Shown here: piece by piece, positions 9,383 through 18,765 of the stretch
Layout: every line of letters begins with the position of its first letter
Numbering within the stretch: position 1 is the stretch's first letter
NCBI RefSeq assembly: GCF_001905725.1
Contig: NZ_LIWB01000021.1
Span: forward strand, 62,001-126,000
Source of the DNA: Streptomyces sp. CB02400
Lineage (GTDB): Bacteria > Actinomycetota > Actinomycetes > Streptomycetales > Streptomycetaceae
Direction of reading: 5' to 3'
DNA: 64,000 nt
The notes under the pieces: model-generated
Databases searched by the model: none
What the model saw: the letters and a program-made list of their open reading frames with translations, nothing else
Told to the model about the DNA's origin: nothing
Translations under genes and position numbers: made by a program

Positions 9383-10393
9383 ATGGTCACCCTCGCCGAG
9401 GTCGCCCAGCACGCCGGAGTCTCCGCGAGCACGGTGAGCTATGTCCTCAGCGGCAAGCGGTCCATCTCCGTGAACACCCGGCAGCGGGTCGAGCGGAGCA
9501 TCCGCGAACTCGGGTACCACCCGAACGCCGGGGCCCGCGCCCTGGCCAGCAGCAGGTCCAACATCATCGCGCTGATGATCCCGCTGCGTACGGACATGTA
9601 CGTGCCGGTGATGATGGAGATCGCCATCGCGGTGGCCACCACGGCCCGCACCCACGGGTACGACGTGCTGCTGCTCACCGGCGAGGAGGGCCCGGACGCG
9701 GTGCGCCGGGTCGCGGGCAGCGGACTCGCCGACGGCATGATCCTGATGGACGTCGAACTCGACGACGAGCGCCTCCCGCTGCTGCGGGAGACCGACCGGC
9801 CGGCGGTGCTGATCGGTCTCCCCGCCGACACCACCGGCCTGACCTGCGTCGACCTCGACTTCAAGGCCACCGGTGCGCTGTGCGTGGAGCATCTCGCCAA
9901 GCGGGGGCACCACGACATCGCCGTCATCGGCGAGGCACCGGCGGTCTACGAACGGCACACCGGCTTCGCCGAGCGCACCCTGGACGGACTGCGCGCCCGG
10001 GCGCGGGAGCTGGGACTGCGGCTGCTGCACCGGCCCTGCGAGGGCGGGTACGACGCGATGGCCGTGACGCTCGCCCGGATCCTCGACGAACGCCCCGGCA
10101 CCACGGGCTTCGTCGTGCAGAACGAGTCGGCGGTGGAACCGCTGCTCGCCCTGCTGCGGCAGCAGGGCCGGGCCGTGCCCGAGGACGTCTCGGTGGTCGC
10201 GATCTGCCCGGAGCAGGTCGCCGTGCAGGCCTCGGTGCGGCTGACGTCGGTCGCCGTCCCCGCGCAGGAGATGGGCCGGCTCGCCGTGGAACAGCTGGTC
10301 GCCAAGCTCGACGGGCGGGGCGGCGACGAGGTCGTACTGATCGCGCCCGAGCTGACCGTCCGCGCCAGCTCGGGCCCGGCTCCCGCCCAGTAG
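9383..10393 (+). CDS. LacI/GalR-family transcriptional regulator of the xyloglucan locus
   Basis: A 336-residue repressor-type regulator. The N-terminal LacI helix-turn-helix is textbook: VTLAEVAQHAGVSASTVSYV, then the hinge region NAGARALASSRSNIIALMIP. A periplasmic-binding-like ligand domain follows (ADGMILMD, VDLDFKATGALCVEHLAKRG, ending SVAVPAQEMGRLAVEQL). GGAG lies five bases before the ATG. An operator half-perfect copy lies directly upstream, and perfect copies lie in the SBP/GH3 control region, so it probably represses itself and the importer and hydrolase genes until an oligosaccharide binds. The ligand is inferred from context to be a xyloglucan-derived sugar. The gene converges on the dioxygenase gene with a 15-bp gap. 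Confidence 0.92.
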   Translation: MVTLAEVAQHAGVSASTVSYVLSGKRSISVNTRQRVERSIRELGYHPNAGARALASSRSNIIALMIPLRTDMYVPVMMEIAIAVATTARTHGYDVLLLTGEEGPDAVRRVAGSGLADGMILMDVELDDERLPLLRETDRPAVLIGLPADTTGLTCVDLDFKATGALCVEHLAKRGHHDIAVIGEAPAVYERHTGFAERTLDGLRARARELGLRLLHRPCEGGYDAMAVTLARILDERPGTTGFVVQNESAVEPLLALLRQQGRAVPEDVSVVAICPEQVAVQASVRLTSVAVPAQEMGRLAVEQLVAKLDGRGGDEVVLIAPELTVRASSGPAPAQ

Positions 10394-10408
10394 CTCACCC
10401 GCCCGCTG

Positions 10409-11251
10409 TCACTCGCGGCGCCACAGCGCCGGAACGTTGGGCGGCTCCCAGCCGGTCATCGAGGTGTGGGCCTGCAGACAGCGGTACCCGGCGCCCCCGT
10501 AGGTGGCCCGGTCGCCCGCCGCGTACGGGTGGCCGGGAGCCCAGCTTCCGCTCGGCGGGTCGGTGGGCGGGTCCGTCGGCGGATCCGTCGGGCCGCCCTC
10601 GACGTCGAGCACGAAGTCGAAGGTGGCTTCCTTGCCGCCGCCGACGTTGCGGACGTTCATCAGCAGCGCCGGGTCGTAGATCGTGTCCGTGTTGTTGCGG
10701 GGCTCGCCGGGGAAGTACAGCTGGGTGGTCAGGACGGGCTCGCCGGGCGCCTGGGCCTTGACATGGATGTGCCGTGTGCGACCCGGATAGAGACCGGGCA
10801 CGATCGTCCGCAGGCTGAAGGCGCCGGAGGCGTCGGTGAACTGGTGCCCGCGGAAGGTGTATCCGACGTTGTCGTAGGCGCCCGCGTTGTCGGCCTGCCA
10901 GAAGTCGAGCAGGACCCCGCTCAGCGGGACACAGTCGCGGCCGAAGACGTAACCGCTGACGGTGAGCGGGGTGCCCGGGGTGCCCGGTGTCACGAGGTTG
11001 CCGCGCAGCGGGGAGTTCGGCTTGAAGTAGGGACCCTCCATCTGGGGGATCGTGGGATCGTCGCCGTCGTCGCAGAACGGTGTCGGTGCGAGGTCCCGTC
11101 CCTGGGTGCCGGCGTCCCTGGCGAGCGCCACCGTGCCCGTCGCGAGCAACGGGACGGCGGCACCGGCGGCGACGGCCGCCCTGAGCAGGTTCTTGCGGCT
11201 GATCGGGCGGTCGGCGCCGGTACCGGGTTCATCGGGGGCGGATGGTGTCAT
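10409..11251 (-). CDS. Secreted intradiol ring-cleavage dioxygenase with C-terminal CBM5/12
   Basis: A 280-residue exported protein. The N-terminus carries SRKNLLRAAVAAGAA, a Tat-like signal with RK in place of RR. The centre is an intradiol catechol dioxygenase domain with the Fe(III) ligand pattern of two Tyr and two His (GAYDNVGY and LYPGRTRHIHVK). A linker rich in PTDPP repeats leads to a C-terminal chitin/cellulose-binding type 5/12 module (WAPGHPYAAGDRATYGGAGY, ending GWEPPNVPALW). The same fusion is known from cellulolytic Streptomyces as a secreted enzyme cleaving catechol-type lignin fragments (SACTE_2871 type). ATG at 11251 has GAGGAA nine bases upstream and is preferred over 11296. 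No locus operator lies upstream, so its regulation may be separate. Confidence 0.88.
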   Translation of the reverse strand: MTPSAPDEPGTGADRPISRKNLLRAAVAAGAAVPLLATGTVALARDAGTQGRDLAPTPFCDDGDDPTIPQMEGPYFKPNSPLRGNLVTPGTPGTPLTVSGYVFGRDCVPLSGVLLDFWQADNAGAYDNVGYTFRGHQFTDASGAFSLRTIVPGLYPGRTRHIHVKAQAPGEPVLTTQLYFPGEPRNNTDTIYDPALLMNVRNVGGGKEATFDFVLDVEGGPTDPPTDPPTDPPSGSWAPGHPYAAGDRATYGGAGYRCLQAHTSMTGWEPPNVPALWRRE

Positions 11252-11461
11252 GGCGGATTCCTCGGTCTCCTCGGTGGGGGCGGAAGGACGGGGCATGCCT
11301 GACCCGGAGCGCGCCCGCGAACGCGGGGCGGGCGAACTGTGTCTCGCGGACGCGCTCCACTGTGATCACCGAAAACGTAGTCGCGCCGGTCACCGCGCCG
11401 GAACTCCCGCTCCGGCCCCTGCACGGCGTTATGGCAGCCGGGCGTCGCCGGGAGACACGAG

Positions 11462-11493
11462 GCCGCCCGCACCTGTGCACCGGTGCGGGCGGC
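11462..11493 (-). terminator. Terminator hairpin after the GH12 gene
   Basis: GCCGCCCGCACC at 11462-11473 pairs perfectly with 11482-11493 across an eight-base loop. It lies 16 bp past the GH12 stop and would end the importer-hydrolase operon on the minus strand. Confidence 0.7.
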
Positions 11494-11508
11494 ACGGAGA
11501 TGTGGTGA

Positions 11509-12222
11509 CTAACCGCCGGACACCGTCAGGTTGTTGGTGCGGAAGTCCAGCCCGCCGGACGACGAGGTGATCTCGTAGCCGAACTGCACGTCACCGATGG
11601 TCTCGTTGCCCATCCAGCCCTTGGTGTCCTTGATCCATTTGAGGATCGGGAGGATGTTCACGGTGCCGGAGTTCGAGTCCGAGGTGCGCAGGAAGGAGAA
11701 GACCTCGTTGGCGCCGTTGTTCCCCTTGTAGACGTTCCAGGTGTGGCCGCCGAGGCTCACGGTGCCCTGCGAGCTGCCGAGCGGGCCCACGGCGCCGTTG
11801 TGGTTGACCCAGAGCATGATCTCGTAGTCGTAGTCCGTGTCCCAGATGTCGTACGAGGTGTTGTACGCGCCCGAGGACGGGACGGTGACGTTGTAGCTGC
11901 TGGTGAGCGAACCGAGGGAGGTGATCGACTTGTTGATCACCTTCTTGGCGTTCGGGTAGGACTTGATGCCGCCGGTGTTGGGGTGGTCGGCCCACACGCC
12001 CCAGTTGGTGCCGGAGTTGGCCCAGACGCACTGGGCGCCGGCGCCGGAACCCCAGATGTTGTTGTAGAGCGTGTAGCCGTTGAGGCTGGTGTTGCCCCAC
12101 TGGTCGCAGGAGCTCCAGACGGCGGCGTGCGCGGGGGCGGAGGCGAGTCCGACCGTCGCGCCGAGCGCGAGGGCGGGCGCCAGCAGGACCTTGGTGATCC
12201 TGCTCAGGGTGCTTGCTGCCAT
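11509..12222 (-). CDS. Secreted GH12 endo-beta-1,4-glucanase / xyloglucanase
   Basis: A 237-residue single-domain glycoside hydrolase family 12 enzyme that cuts internal beta-1,4-glucan bonds. GH12 includes cellulases and xyloglucan-specific endoglucanases. A Sec-type signal ends near AHA at residues 31-33. The family signature YEIMLW places the nucleophile at E134, and FGYEITSS places the acid/base at E217. There is no cellulose-binding module or linker, unlike many Streptomyces GH12 cellulases, which is compatible with a soluble hemicellulose substrate. It is the last gene of the operon, 36 bp after the GH95 stop. The xyloglucan preference is inferred from the neighbours. Confidence 0.92.
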   Translation of the reverse strand: MAASTLSRITKVLLAPALALGATVGLASAPAHAAVWSSCDQWGNTSLNGYTLYNNIWGSGAGAQCVWANSGTNWGVWADHPNTGGIKSYPNAKKVINKSITSLGSLTSSYNVTVPSSGAYNTSYDIWDTDYDYEIMLWVNHNGAVGPLGSSQGTVSLGGHTWNVYKGNNGANEVFSFLRTSDSNSGTVNILPILKWIKDTKGWMGNETIGDVQFGYEITSSSGGLDFRTNNLTVSGG

Positions 12223-12258
12223 GGGATTCCTTCCATGGGTGGGGGGGAATTGCGGGGG

Positions 12259-14478
12259 TCACCGCGCCTTCGTGGTGAGGACGCGGTCTTCTCCGGCGAC
12301 CAGGTCGAGCTGCTCGGCGCCGGCGGAAGTCCACAGGTCGATGCGGTGGGTGCGGGTGGGCCGCAGGACGGCGGTGGCGCCGTCCGGGGTCCAGGTGAGA
12401 TCGAGCGAGGCACCGAACCGGGTGCGGATGCCGCGCAGTTCGCCGCTCGGGTACGCCGGGAGGGGTGCCGGCAGCAGGACCAGCCGGTCGGGGGTGGACT
12501 GGACGAGCGCCTCGATCAGCACGGCGGGCAGGGTGTGGGCGGCGTCGGCGTTGTAGACGTGGCGGTGCGGGTAGTGCGCGCTCATCAGGGAGGCGTGGAA
12601 GAAGTCGCCGTCGAGTACCTGGCCGAGCGCGTGGGTGACCCGCTCGCCGTCCCGGAGGCGGGCCGCGATCAGCGCGTGGTGCAGATGGCCGTGCGCGGAG
12701 TCGTTCTCGGCGCCGCGCAGTTCCAGGGCGCGGTGCGCGGCGGCGGCCAGGTCCGGGGTGTCGTAGGGGGTGATCTCGTCCAGGGGCCAGACGCCGTAGA
12801 GGTGGCTGAGGTGGCGGTGGTCGTAGGAGTCCTCCAGTCCGGGCCGTGCCCATTCGGCGAGCGCCCCGTCGGCGTTGATCCGGTGCGGCGGGAGGCGGTC
12901 GGCGAGCGCCCGCCAGCGGTCGGCGTGCTCCGGGTGGTACGCGGCGGCGGTGCGCAGGGCGTGCCGGGCCGCGGAGAGGTCCATGGCCGCGTTGACGGTG
13001 CCCCAGCTCGCGTTGGCGGGCCGGTTCTCGGGCGAGTAGGAGGGGACGACGACCAGCCGCCCCTCGCTGTCGGTACGGGTGAGGAAGTCCTCGTAGAACA
13101 GGGCGACTTCGGCGAGCGCGGCGGCGGTGTGCGGGTCGTGTTCGCCGCGGGTGTCGTCGTGGTCGACGAGGGGCTTGAGCAGCCAGTCGGCGCCGGCGGT
13201 CCACAGGTGGAGCGGGTACTCGCGGCTGAAGTGGTACGAGTGCCCCGACTCGCCGTCGCTGTGGGCGGGCGCGACGACGCCCCGGGCGCCGAAGACCGCG
13301 CGGGCGTTGTCTCGCCAGTCGGGCAACTGCCGTCGGATCAGGGCGGCCAGTGCCTCGGTGACCTCGGGGAGGGCCGCCGCGGCGGCGGAGGCGGTCTGGA
13401 GGTTGAGGTTGGCGTCGTTGGTGAAGGCGCCGGACCAGGCGGTGTCCCAGTCGCCGGTCCACAGTCCGGTGAGGCGGGGCGGGAACAGGCCGCTGGAGGA
13501 CAGCAGATGGTAGCGGCCGGCCGCGAAGAGCCGTTCGAGCAGGGCGGCGCTACGTGGTCGGTCGAGCAACTCGGAGCCCGGCAGGGCGCGTTCGTCGGGA
13601 TCGGCGGCCAGGTCCAGGGTGACGCGTTCGTAGGCGGTGCGGTGCAGGGGGAGGTGGCGGGCGAGGAGATCGTCGTACGGGGTCCCGGGGGCGCCGTCGA
13701 GCAGATCGCGCAGGGCGCGGCCCTCGGCGACCACGTCGAGTTCTCCGGTGTGCCGCCGCACCCGGGTGAGCAGCAGCACCGACCGCGCGCCCTCGATGTG
13801 CAGGCCCGGCGGGGAGAGCGCCGTCCGGCCGCCGGTGACGGCGACCAGGGTGACGCCGGTGCAGGCGAGGTCGCTGCCCGGGTAGCGGGCGCGCAGGCTG
13901 AGCAGGGCGCCCTCGGGGGTGAGGACGGCGCCGTGGCCGACGCCCAGACCGGTGGGGGCGCCCGGGAGCCGGTGGTCCAGGGAGACGTCGAGGGTGAGTC
14001 CGGGGCCGGTGACGTGCTGGACGATCACGTCGTCGGCGCGGGAGACGAAGACCCGGCTGGTCCGGTCGGCACGGGTCGCCTCGGTGACGCCGGTGGCGAA
14101 GTCGACCGTGCGGCGGTATCCGTCCTGGTCCCTGTCCTGGTGGCCGTCCGGGCGGCGCAGGCGGACCTGGAAGGCGGGGTGGAAGGGCTGCACCCATTGG
14201 AGCGGGCGGCCGTCGGTGAAGCCCTCGGCGGCGGTCGGGTCGCCGGCGAGCAGCCGGTCCTGGAGGTCGGACAGTCCGTCGGCGAGCCGGGGCGGCAGCC
14301 GGTTCCGGTCGTCGCCCTCGCCCGGACGGACGAGGGTGTGATGAGTGACGACGGTCCGGTCATCGTTCGGATCACCGAACACGAGGGCGCCGTGGTGGCC
14401 GTTGCCGCTCAGGAAGGCGTCCTCCCAGCGGGCGGCCGGGCGCGGCTCCCAGGTTCCGTGGACGGGCGTGGCGCTCAT
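12259..14478 (-). CDS. GH95 alpha-L-fucosidase-type glycoside hydrolase
   Basis: A 739-residue GH95 enzyme without a signal peptide, so it should act in the cytoplasm on imported oligosaccharides. The N-terminal beta domain starts WEDAFLSGNGHHGALVFGD. The alpha-barrel carries NDANLNLQ (the paired Asn motif), PSYSPEN with the likely acid E484, HLSHLYGVWPL, and NADAAHTLP with D645 at the position of the catalytic Asp of the usual IDGNFG motif. That last motif is diverged, so activity on an alpha-L-galactoside or another substrate is possible. In xyloglucan, GH95 enzymes remove terminal alpha-1,2-L-fucose from galactose. The start overlaps the GH42 stop as ATGA. Confidence 0.87.
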   Translation of the reverse strand: MSATPVHGTWEPRPAARWEDAFLSGNGHHGALVFGDPNDDRTVVTHHTLVRPGEGDDRNRLPPRLADGLSDLQDRLLAGDPTAAEGFTDGRPLQWVQPFHPAFQVRLRRPDGHQDRDQDGYRRTVDFATGVTEATRADRTSRVFVSRADDVIVQHVTGPGLTLDVSLDHRLPGAPTGLGVGHGAVLTPEGALLSLRARYPGSDLACTGVTLVAVTGGRTALSPPGLHIEGARSVLLLTRVRRHTGELDVVAEGRALRDLLDGAPGTPYDDLLARHLPLHRTAYERVTLDLAADPDERALPGSELLDRPRSAALLERLFAAGRYHLLSSSGLFPPRLTGLWTGDWDTAWSGAFTNDANLNLQTASAAAAALPEVTEALAALIRRQLPDWRDNARAVFGARGVVAPAHSDGESGHSYHFSREYPLHLWTAGADWLLKPLVDHDDTRGEHDPHTAAALAEVALFYEDFLTRTDSEGRLVVVPSYSPENRPANASWGTVNAAMDLSAARHALRTAAAYHPEHADRWRALADRLPPHRINADGALAEWARPGLEDSYDHRHLSHLYGVWPLDEITPYDTPDLAAAAHRALELRGAENDSAHGHLHHALIAARLRDGERVTHALGQVLDGDFFHASLMSAHYPHRHVYNADAAHTLPAVLIEALVQSTPDRLVLLPAPLPAYPSGELRGIRTRFGASLDLTWTPDGATAVLRPTRTHRIDLWTSAGAEQLDLVAGEDRVLTTKAR

Positions 14479-16445
14479 GGCTTCAGCACCGCCACGCCGT
14501 AGCGGCCGAGGGTGATCCGGTCGGTCACGGTCGTCTCCGTCAGCAGGTCGTGGTGGGTTCCCGGGACGTCCACGGTGACCGGCTCGCGGTCGTGGTTGAG
14601 CAGGAAGAGCAGCTCACCGCGGCGGACCGCCTCGACTCCGTCCGGGAGCCCGTCGAGCACCGGCCGGACGCCCGCGCCGGTGGCGACGCGGGTCAGCAGG
14701 GCGCGCAGCGCCTCCGGTTCGGGGAGCGTCGAGACGTACCAGGCGCGGCCCTTGCGCAGCACGGCGGGCAGTCCGTCGAGTTCCCCGCCCTTGTAGGGGA
14801 CGGTCTCGTCGGCGGTGCCGTCGGGCTCCAGTTCCTCGGACCACAGGGTGCCGCGCAGGCCGCCCTCGCAGTCGGCGGTCTCCCCCGCGTCCAGCGGCCA
14901 CCACTCGTGCAGGGTGCGGATGCCGAACAGCTCGCGCAGCCGGGCGTCCATGGCGCCGGGCCGGACCCGGTCGTCCTGGTCGGCGACGCCGGTCAGGAAG
15001 CCGCAGACGAGGGTGCCGCCGCCGCGTACGTAGGCGAGGAGGTTGTCGACGGCCGCGTCCGTGAGGAGATAGAGCTGCGGGACGACGACGAGCCGGTAGC
15101 CGGTCAGGTCGTGTTCGGGGTGGGCGAAGTCGGTGGTCAGGTGGGCCCCCCAGAGGGCGCGGTGCCAGGCGCTCAGGACCTGCGGGTAGTCGACCTCGTG
15201 GGAGGGGCGGGCCTCCTGGTCGCCGGCCCACCAGGAGTGCCAGTCGTGCAGCACGGCGACGTCGGCGGTGATCCCGCCGCCGGTGGTGTGCGGGGCGATC
15301 CGGGCGAGGTCCGCACCGAGCTGCTTGACCTCCTGGTACGTACGTCCCTGCTCGCCCGCGTGGCCGACCATCCCGGAGTGGAACTTCTCGGCGCCCTGCC
15401 GGGACTGGCGCCACTGGAAGTAGCAGACGGCGTCGGCGCCGCGGGCGACGGCCTGGAGGGACCACAGACGGTTGAGGCCGCGCGGCTTGGGGTGGTTCAC
15501 CCGGCGCCAGTTGACCGGTCCGGCCGCCTGCTCCATGAGCATCCAGGGGCCGCGGGCCTGGGAGCGGGTCATGTCCTGGACCAGGGCGCCGCTCTGCGCG
15601 CCGAGGGGGTCGCGCGGGTCGGGGTAGAGGTCGACGGAGACGACGTCCTCCTCCTCGGCCCAGCGCCAGGCGTCCTGGCCGGCCCACAGCGGCATGAAGT
15701 TGGTGGTGACCGGGATGTGCGGGCTGTGCCGGCGGACGATGTCGCGTTCGGCGGTGTAACACTCCAGGAGCATGTCGGACGTGAAGCGCTTGAAGTCCAG
15801 CACCTGGGTGGGGTTCTTCAGGTAGTGCGCGTGGCGGGGCGGCAGCACCTCGGCCCAGTCGCCGTAGCCCTGGCTCCAGAAGGCGGTGCCCCAGGCGGTG
15901 TTGAGGGCGTCGAGGGAGCCGTAGCGGTGGCGCAGCCAGTCACGGAAGCGGGCGGCGGCCTCGTCGCCCCAGTCGTAGGTGCAGTACTCGTTGTTGATGT
16001 GCCACAGGGTGAGGGCCGGGTGGGTGCCGTAGCGGGCGGCCAGGTCCTCGGTGATGGCGGCGGCGTACCGGCGGTAGGTGGCGCTGGAGTGCGAGAAGTG
16101 CTGGCGTCCGCCCCACCACTCGGTCCGGCCCTCCGCGTCACGGGGCAGGGTGTCCGGGTGGAGCCGGCCCATCCAGGGCGGCGGGGAGGCGGTCGGGGTG
16201 GCGAGGACGACACCGATGCCGCTCTCGTGCATCAGGTCCATCAGCCGGTCCAGCCAGCCGAAGTCCCGCTCCCCGGGGCGGGGTTCGAGTTTCGACCAGG
16301 AGAAGACGCCGAGGGTGACGGAGTTGACGCCGGCCTCCTTCATCAGGCGGACGTCCTCGTGCCAGATCTCCTCGGGCCACTGCTCGGGGTTGTAGTCGCC
16401 GCCGTAGAGGAGGCGGCCACGGGTGACGTCGTTCAGGTTCGGCAT
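14475..16445 (-). CDS. GH42 beta-galactosidase
   Basis: A 656-residue cytoplasmic GH42 enzyme removing terminal beta-D-galactose. It begins with the usual YGGDYNPEQWPEEIW. The acid/base is E153 in LWHINNEY, and the nucleophile is E305 in LMEQAAGPVNW. The middle has the GH42 trimerisation domain (QLYLLTDAAVDNLLAYVRGGG) and the C-terminus is a small beta domain. ATG at 16445 shares one base with the stop of the upstream GH74 gene. In a xyloglucan pathway it would strip the galactose from the xylose side chains after GH95 has taken off fucose. Confidence 0.94.
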   Translation of the reverse strand: MPNLNDVTRGRLLYGGDYNPEQWPEEIWHEDVRLMKEAGVNSVTLGVFSWSKLEPRPGERDFGWLDRLMDLMHESGIGVVLATPTASPPPWMGRLHPDTLPRDAEGRTEWWGGRQHFSHSSATYRRYAAAITEDLAARYGTHPALTLWHINNEYCTYDWGDEAAARFRDWLRHRYGSLDALNTAWGTAFWSQGYGDWAEVLPPRHAHYLKNPTQVLDFKRFTSDMLLECYTAERDIVRRHSPHIPVTTNFMPLWAGQDAWRWAEEEDVVSVDLYPDPRDPLGAQSGALVQDMTRSQARGPWMLMEQAAGPVNWRRVNHPKPRGLNRLWSLQAVARGADAVCYFQWRQSRQGAEKFHSGMVGHAGEQGRTYQEVKQLGADLARIAPHTTGGGITADVAVLHDWHSWWAGDQEARPSHEVDYPQVLSAWHRALWGAHLTTDFAHPEHDLTGYRLVVVPQLYLLTDAAVDNLLAYVRGGGTLVCGFLTGVADQDDRVRPGAMDARLRELFGIRTLHEWWPLDAGETADCEGGLRGTLWSEELEPDGTADETVPYKGGELDGLPAVLRKGRAWYVSTLPEPEALRALLTRVATGAGVRPVLDGLPDGVEAVRRGELLFLLNHDREPVTVDVPGTHHDLLTETTVTDRITLGRYGVAVLKP

Positions 16446-18643
16446 CAGACGGGCTCCCCGTACTGGATGCCGCGCCCGTTGGTGGCGAGGTAGACCCGGC
16501 CGTACACGCGCGGGTCGCCGGTGATGGTCTCGCCGGTCCAGCCCCACTGGTGGTCGTCGTCGTTGATCCGCACCCAGGTCTTCGCCCCGTCGTCGGAGCG
16601 GTAGACGGCGGTGATCGCCTCGGTCGAGCCGACCTGGTAGACCGCCGGGTAGCCGGCGCCGTCGGCGGCCTTGCCGAAGCCGAGGGTGTAGGAGGCCCAG
16701 CAGGTCTCCACCTTGGCGAAGCTCTCGCCCCCGTCAGTCGATCGGTACAGCCCGTTCCACTTGGTGCTCAGCCACAGGTCGCCGGTGCGGCCGGGCGCCG
16801 CGACCAGCTTGAACTGGCTGTCCCCTGAGGGCAGCCCGGTCGCACGGGCGGTGAAGGAACGGCCGCTGTCAGTGCTGGCGAGCAGCGTTCCCGTGTCGGT
16901 GTCGTATGCGTAGAAGAGCGTCGGGTCGGCCGGGTCGGCGACCGGCGTGGCGCCCTTCGGGAAGGAGGGGATCTCGGACCAGGTGGTGCCGTTGTCCGCC
17001 GAGCGGTGGGCCGGGTACTTGGTGCCGTCCCAGTGCACGAAGGACCACAGGAGCACGCTGCCGTCGGCGTTGGTCGCGATCGGTCCCGGTGCGTCCTTGG
17101 CGATGGAGGGCTGGGCCGCGAAGGGCGCCCAGGTCCGCCCGCCGTCGTGGGAGTACGCGCCGTTGCCGTGGTCGCCCCAGCCGGTCCGTACGACGTACTG
17201 CGGCCTGCGCGAGGCCTGCGCGAGGCCGGTCGCGGTGCCGAAGACGGGGTCGGTGGCCATGCCGCGCGACGGGGACGCCGTGAGCCGGTCGTGGTACAGC
17301 ACGCCGATGTCGCCGCACCCGCTGATCAGGTGCGCCTTCCCGGCCGGGGGCGAGATCAGCTGGCGGGCGGACGTCTCCTCCAGGCCGCGGATCTGCGGGG
17401 CCCAGTGCTTCAGGTCGCGGGTGCCGTAGAGGGTCGCGCCGGTGCCGTGGACGAGGTGCCGCGAGTCGTACGGGTCGAGGGCGAGCGCCTGGATCCACCA
17501 GCCGAACTTGGGCTTGTCCTCGCCCCACTTCAGGTAGGGCGTCTCGGACACGTCGAGGACGGCGGTGTCCTTCAGCGAGCGCCAGTTGCGACCGCCGTCG
17601 GTGGACCGGTACAGGGTGTCGACCGCCGCCCAGCGGTTGTTGGTGGAGACGACGACGGTGCCGGGGCGGCGGGCGTCGATCGCGACCCCGCCGTAGCCGA
17701 AGGTGTCGGCAGAGCCGTCCTCGGTCGTCCCGCCCGGCTTCACCGGGGTGACCTCGGTCCACTTGCCGCTGGTGGTGCGCAGCTTGTGCACACTGCCGTC
17801 GGACTGGCCGTTGGGGCCGGGCGCGTCGGCGTACGTCACGTACAGCTCGCGGGTGTGCCGGTCGTACGCGGCGCGGATCGGTACGCGGGCGGCGGTACCG
17901 GACGGCTGCCCGGGGACCGCCTCCCAGGCGGTGCCGTCGGCCGTGCGGAAGAGGTTCGCGTCACCGCCGTCGCCCCAGCCGGCGTAGACGGTGCGCCCGG
18001 CGGCGACGAGGAGCGTGACGCCCTGGCCGGTGGCGGACGGGGCGGCCGGGAATCCGCTCACCGGCGCCCAGGTGGCGCCCCGGTCGGTGGACCTGAGCAG
18101 CCCGTCGTGCCGGGTGCCCAGCCACAGGGTGTCGCTGTCGCGCGGGTCCACGAGGAGCCGCTCCCCCGCGCCCCGGCCGTCCTCGTTGGCGCCGAGCTTC
18201 ACGGTGAGGTCGGTGCGCTGCCAGGTGGCGCCGCGGTCGTCCGAACGCAGTACGGCACCGTTGCTCCCCCACGACTGGGCGTAGGTGCCGCAGGCGAGGT
18301 ACAGCCGGTCCGGGTGGGCGGGGTCGACCGCCATCGCCTCGACACCGAGCAGGTTCCAGTCGTCCCACCCGATGTGATCGAGCAACGGAACCCAGCGGTC
18401 ACGCCGGTCGTCCCAGCGGTAGGCACCCCCGATGTCGGTCCGGGCATAGGCGAGCCCGCGCACACGAGGATGGAACAGCACACCGGTGATGAACCCGGTC
18501 CCGCCGATGACGACGTTGCGCCAGCGGTAGGAGGAGGACCCGGCGGCCTTCGCCTGGCCGGCGAGAACGGGAACACCGGCGACGGCGGCGACGGCCGCCG
18601 CTCCGGCAAGAACGGCACGCCGGCTCAAGGAGGACGCGAACAT
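16445..18643 (-). CDS. Secreted GH74 endo-xyloglucanase
   Basis: A 732-residue exported GH74 enzyme that cleaves the xyloglucan backbone. A twin-arginine signal is present (SRRAVLAGAAAVAAVAG, cleavage near QAKA). Two seven-bladed propellers follow with repeated SxDxGxTW-type loops (RSTDRGATW, RSTDGGRNW, STDSGRSF). The catalytic pair is D70 in ARTDIGGAYRW and D445 in SGCGDIGVLYH, matching known GH74 aspartates. No carbohydrate-binding module is attached. GAGG stands seven bases before the ATG. GH74 is the strongest single pointer to xyloglucan in this locus, because most of the family acts on it. Confidence 0.94.
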   Translation of the reverse strand: MFASSLSRRAVLAGAAAVAAVAGVPVLAGQAKAAGSSSYRWRNVVIGGTGFITGVLFHPRVRGLAYARTDIGGAYRWDDRRDRWVPLLDHIGWDDWNLLGVEAMAVDPAHPDRLYLACGTYAQSWGSNGAVLRSDDRGATWQRTDLTVKLGANEDGRGAGERLLVDPRDSDTLWLGTRHDGLLRSTDRGATWAPVSGFPAAPSATGQGVTLLVAAGRTVYAGWGDGGDANLFRTADGTAWEAVPGQPSGTAARVPIRAAYDRHTRELYVTYADAPGPNGQSDGSVHKLRTTSGKWTEVTPVKPGGTTEDGSADTFGYGGVAIDARRPGTVVVSTNNRWAAVDTLYRSTDGGRNWRSLKDTAVLDVSETPYLKWGEDKPKFGWWIQALALDPYDSRHLVHGTGATLYGTRDLKHWAPQIRGLEETSARQLISPPAGKAHLISGCGDIGVLYHDRLTASPSRGMATDPVFGTATGLAQASRRPQYVVRTGWGDHGNGAYSHDGGRTWAPFAAQPSIAKDAPGPIATNADGSVLLWSFVHWDGTKYPAHRSADNGTTWSEIPSFPKGATPVADPADPTLFYAYDTDTGTLLASTDSGRSFTARATGLPSGDSQFKLVAAPGRTGDLWLSTKWNGLYRSTDGGESFAKVETCWASYTLGFGKAADGAGYPAVYQVGSTEAITAVYRSDDGAKTWVRINDDDHQWGWTGETITGDPRVYGRVYLATNGRGIQYGEPV

Positions 18644-18683
18644 GACAGAACCTCGCCTATGAGGGGGGTGAGTGGAGAAACCT

Positions 18684-18742
18684 GAAGGGGCGCGGGGAAC
18701 TGCGCGATCAACCACACGAAACCCGCGGCCGAACGACCACGC
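18684..18742. repeat. Streptomyces-type dispersed intergenic repeat
   Basis: The stretch beginning GAAGGGGCGCGGGGAACTGC and running into GACCACGCAGG resembles a short sequence family scattered between genes in many Streptomyces genomes. It lies in the 122-bp gap between the permease gene and the GH74 gene and may affect transcript processing. This is recognised from memory of the family, not from a search. Confidence 0.45.
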
Positions 18743-18765
18743 AGGTCCCCCCACTGCACAGGGCG

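Noticed and set aside
15781..15795. GTGAAGCGCTTGAAG, similar to the LacI-type operator
   Set aside because: It lies inside the GH42 coding sequence, keeps only the centre AAGCGCTT, and has mismatches in both arms. Probably chance.
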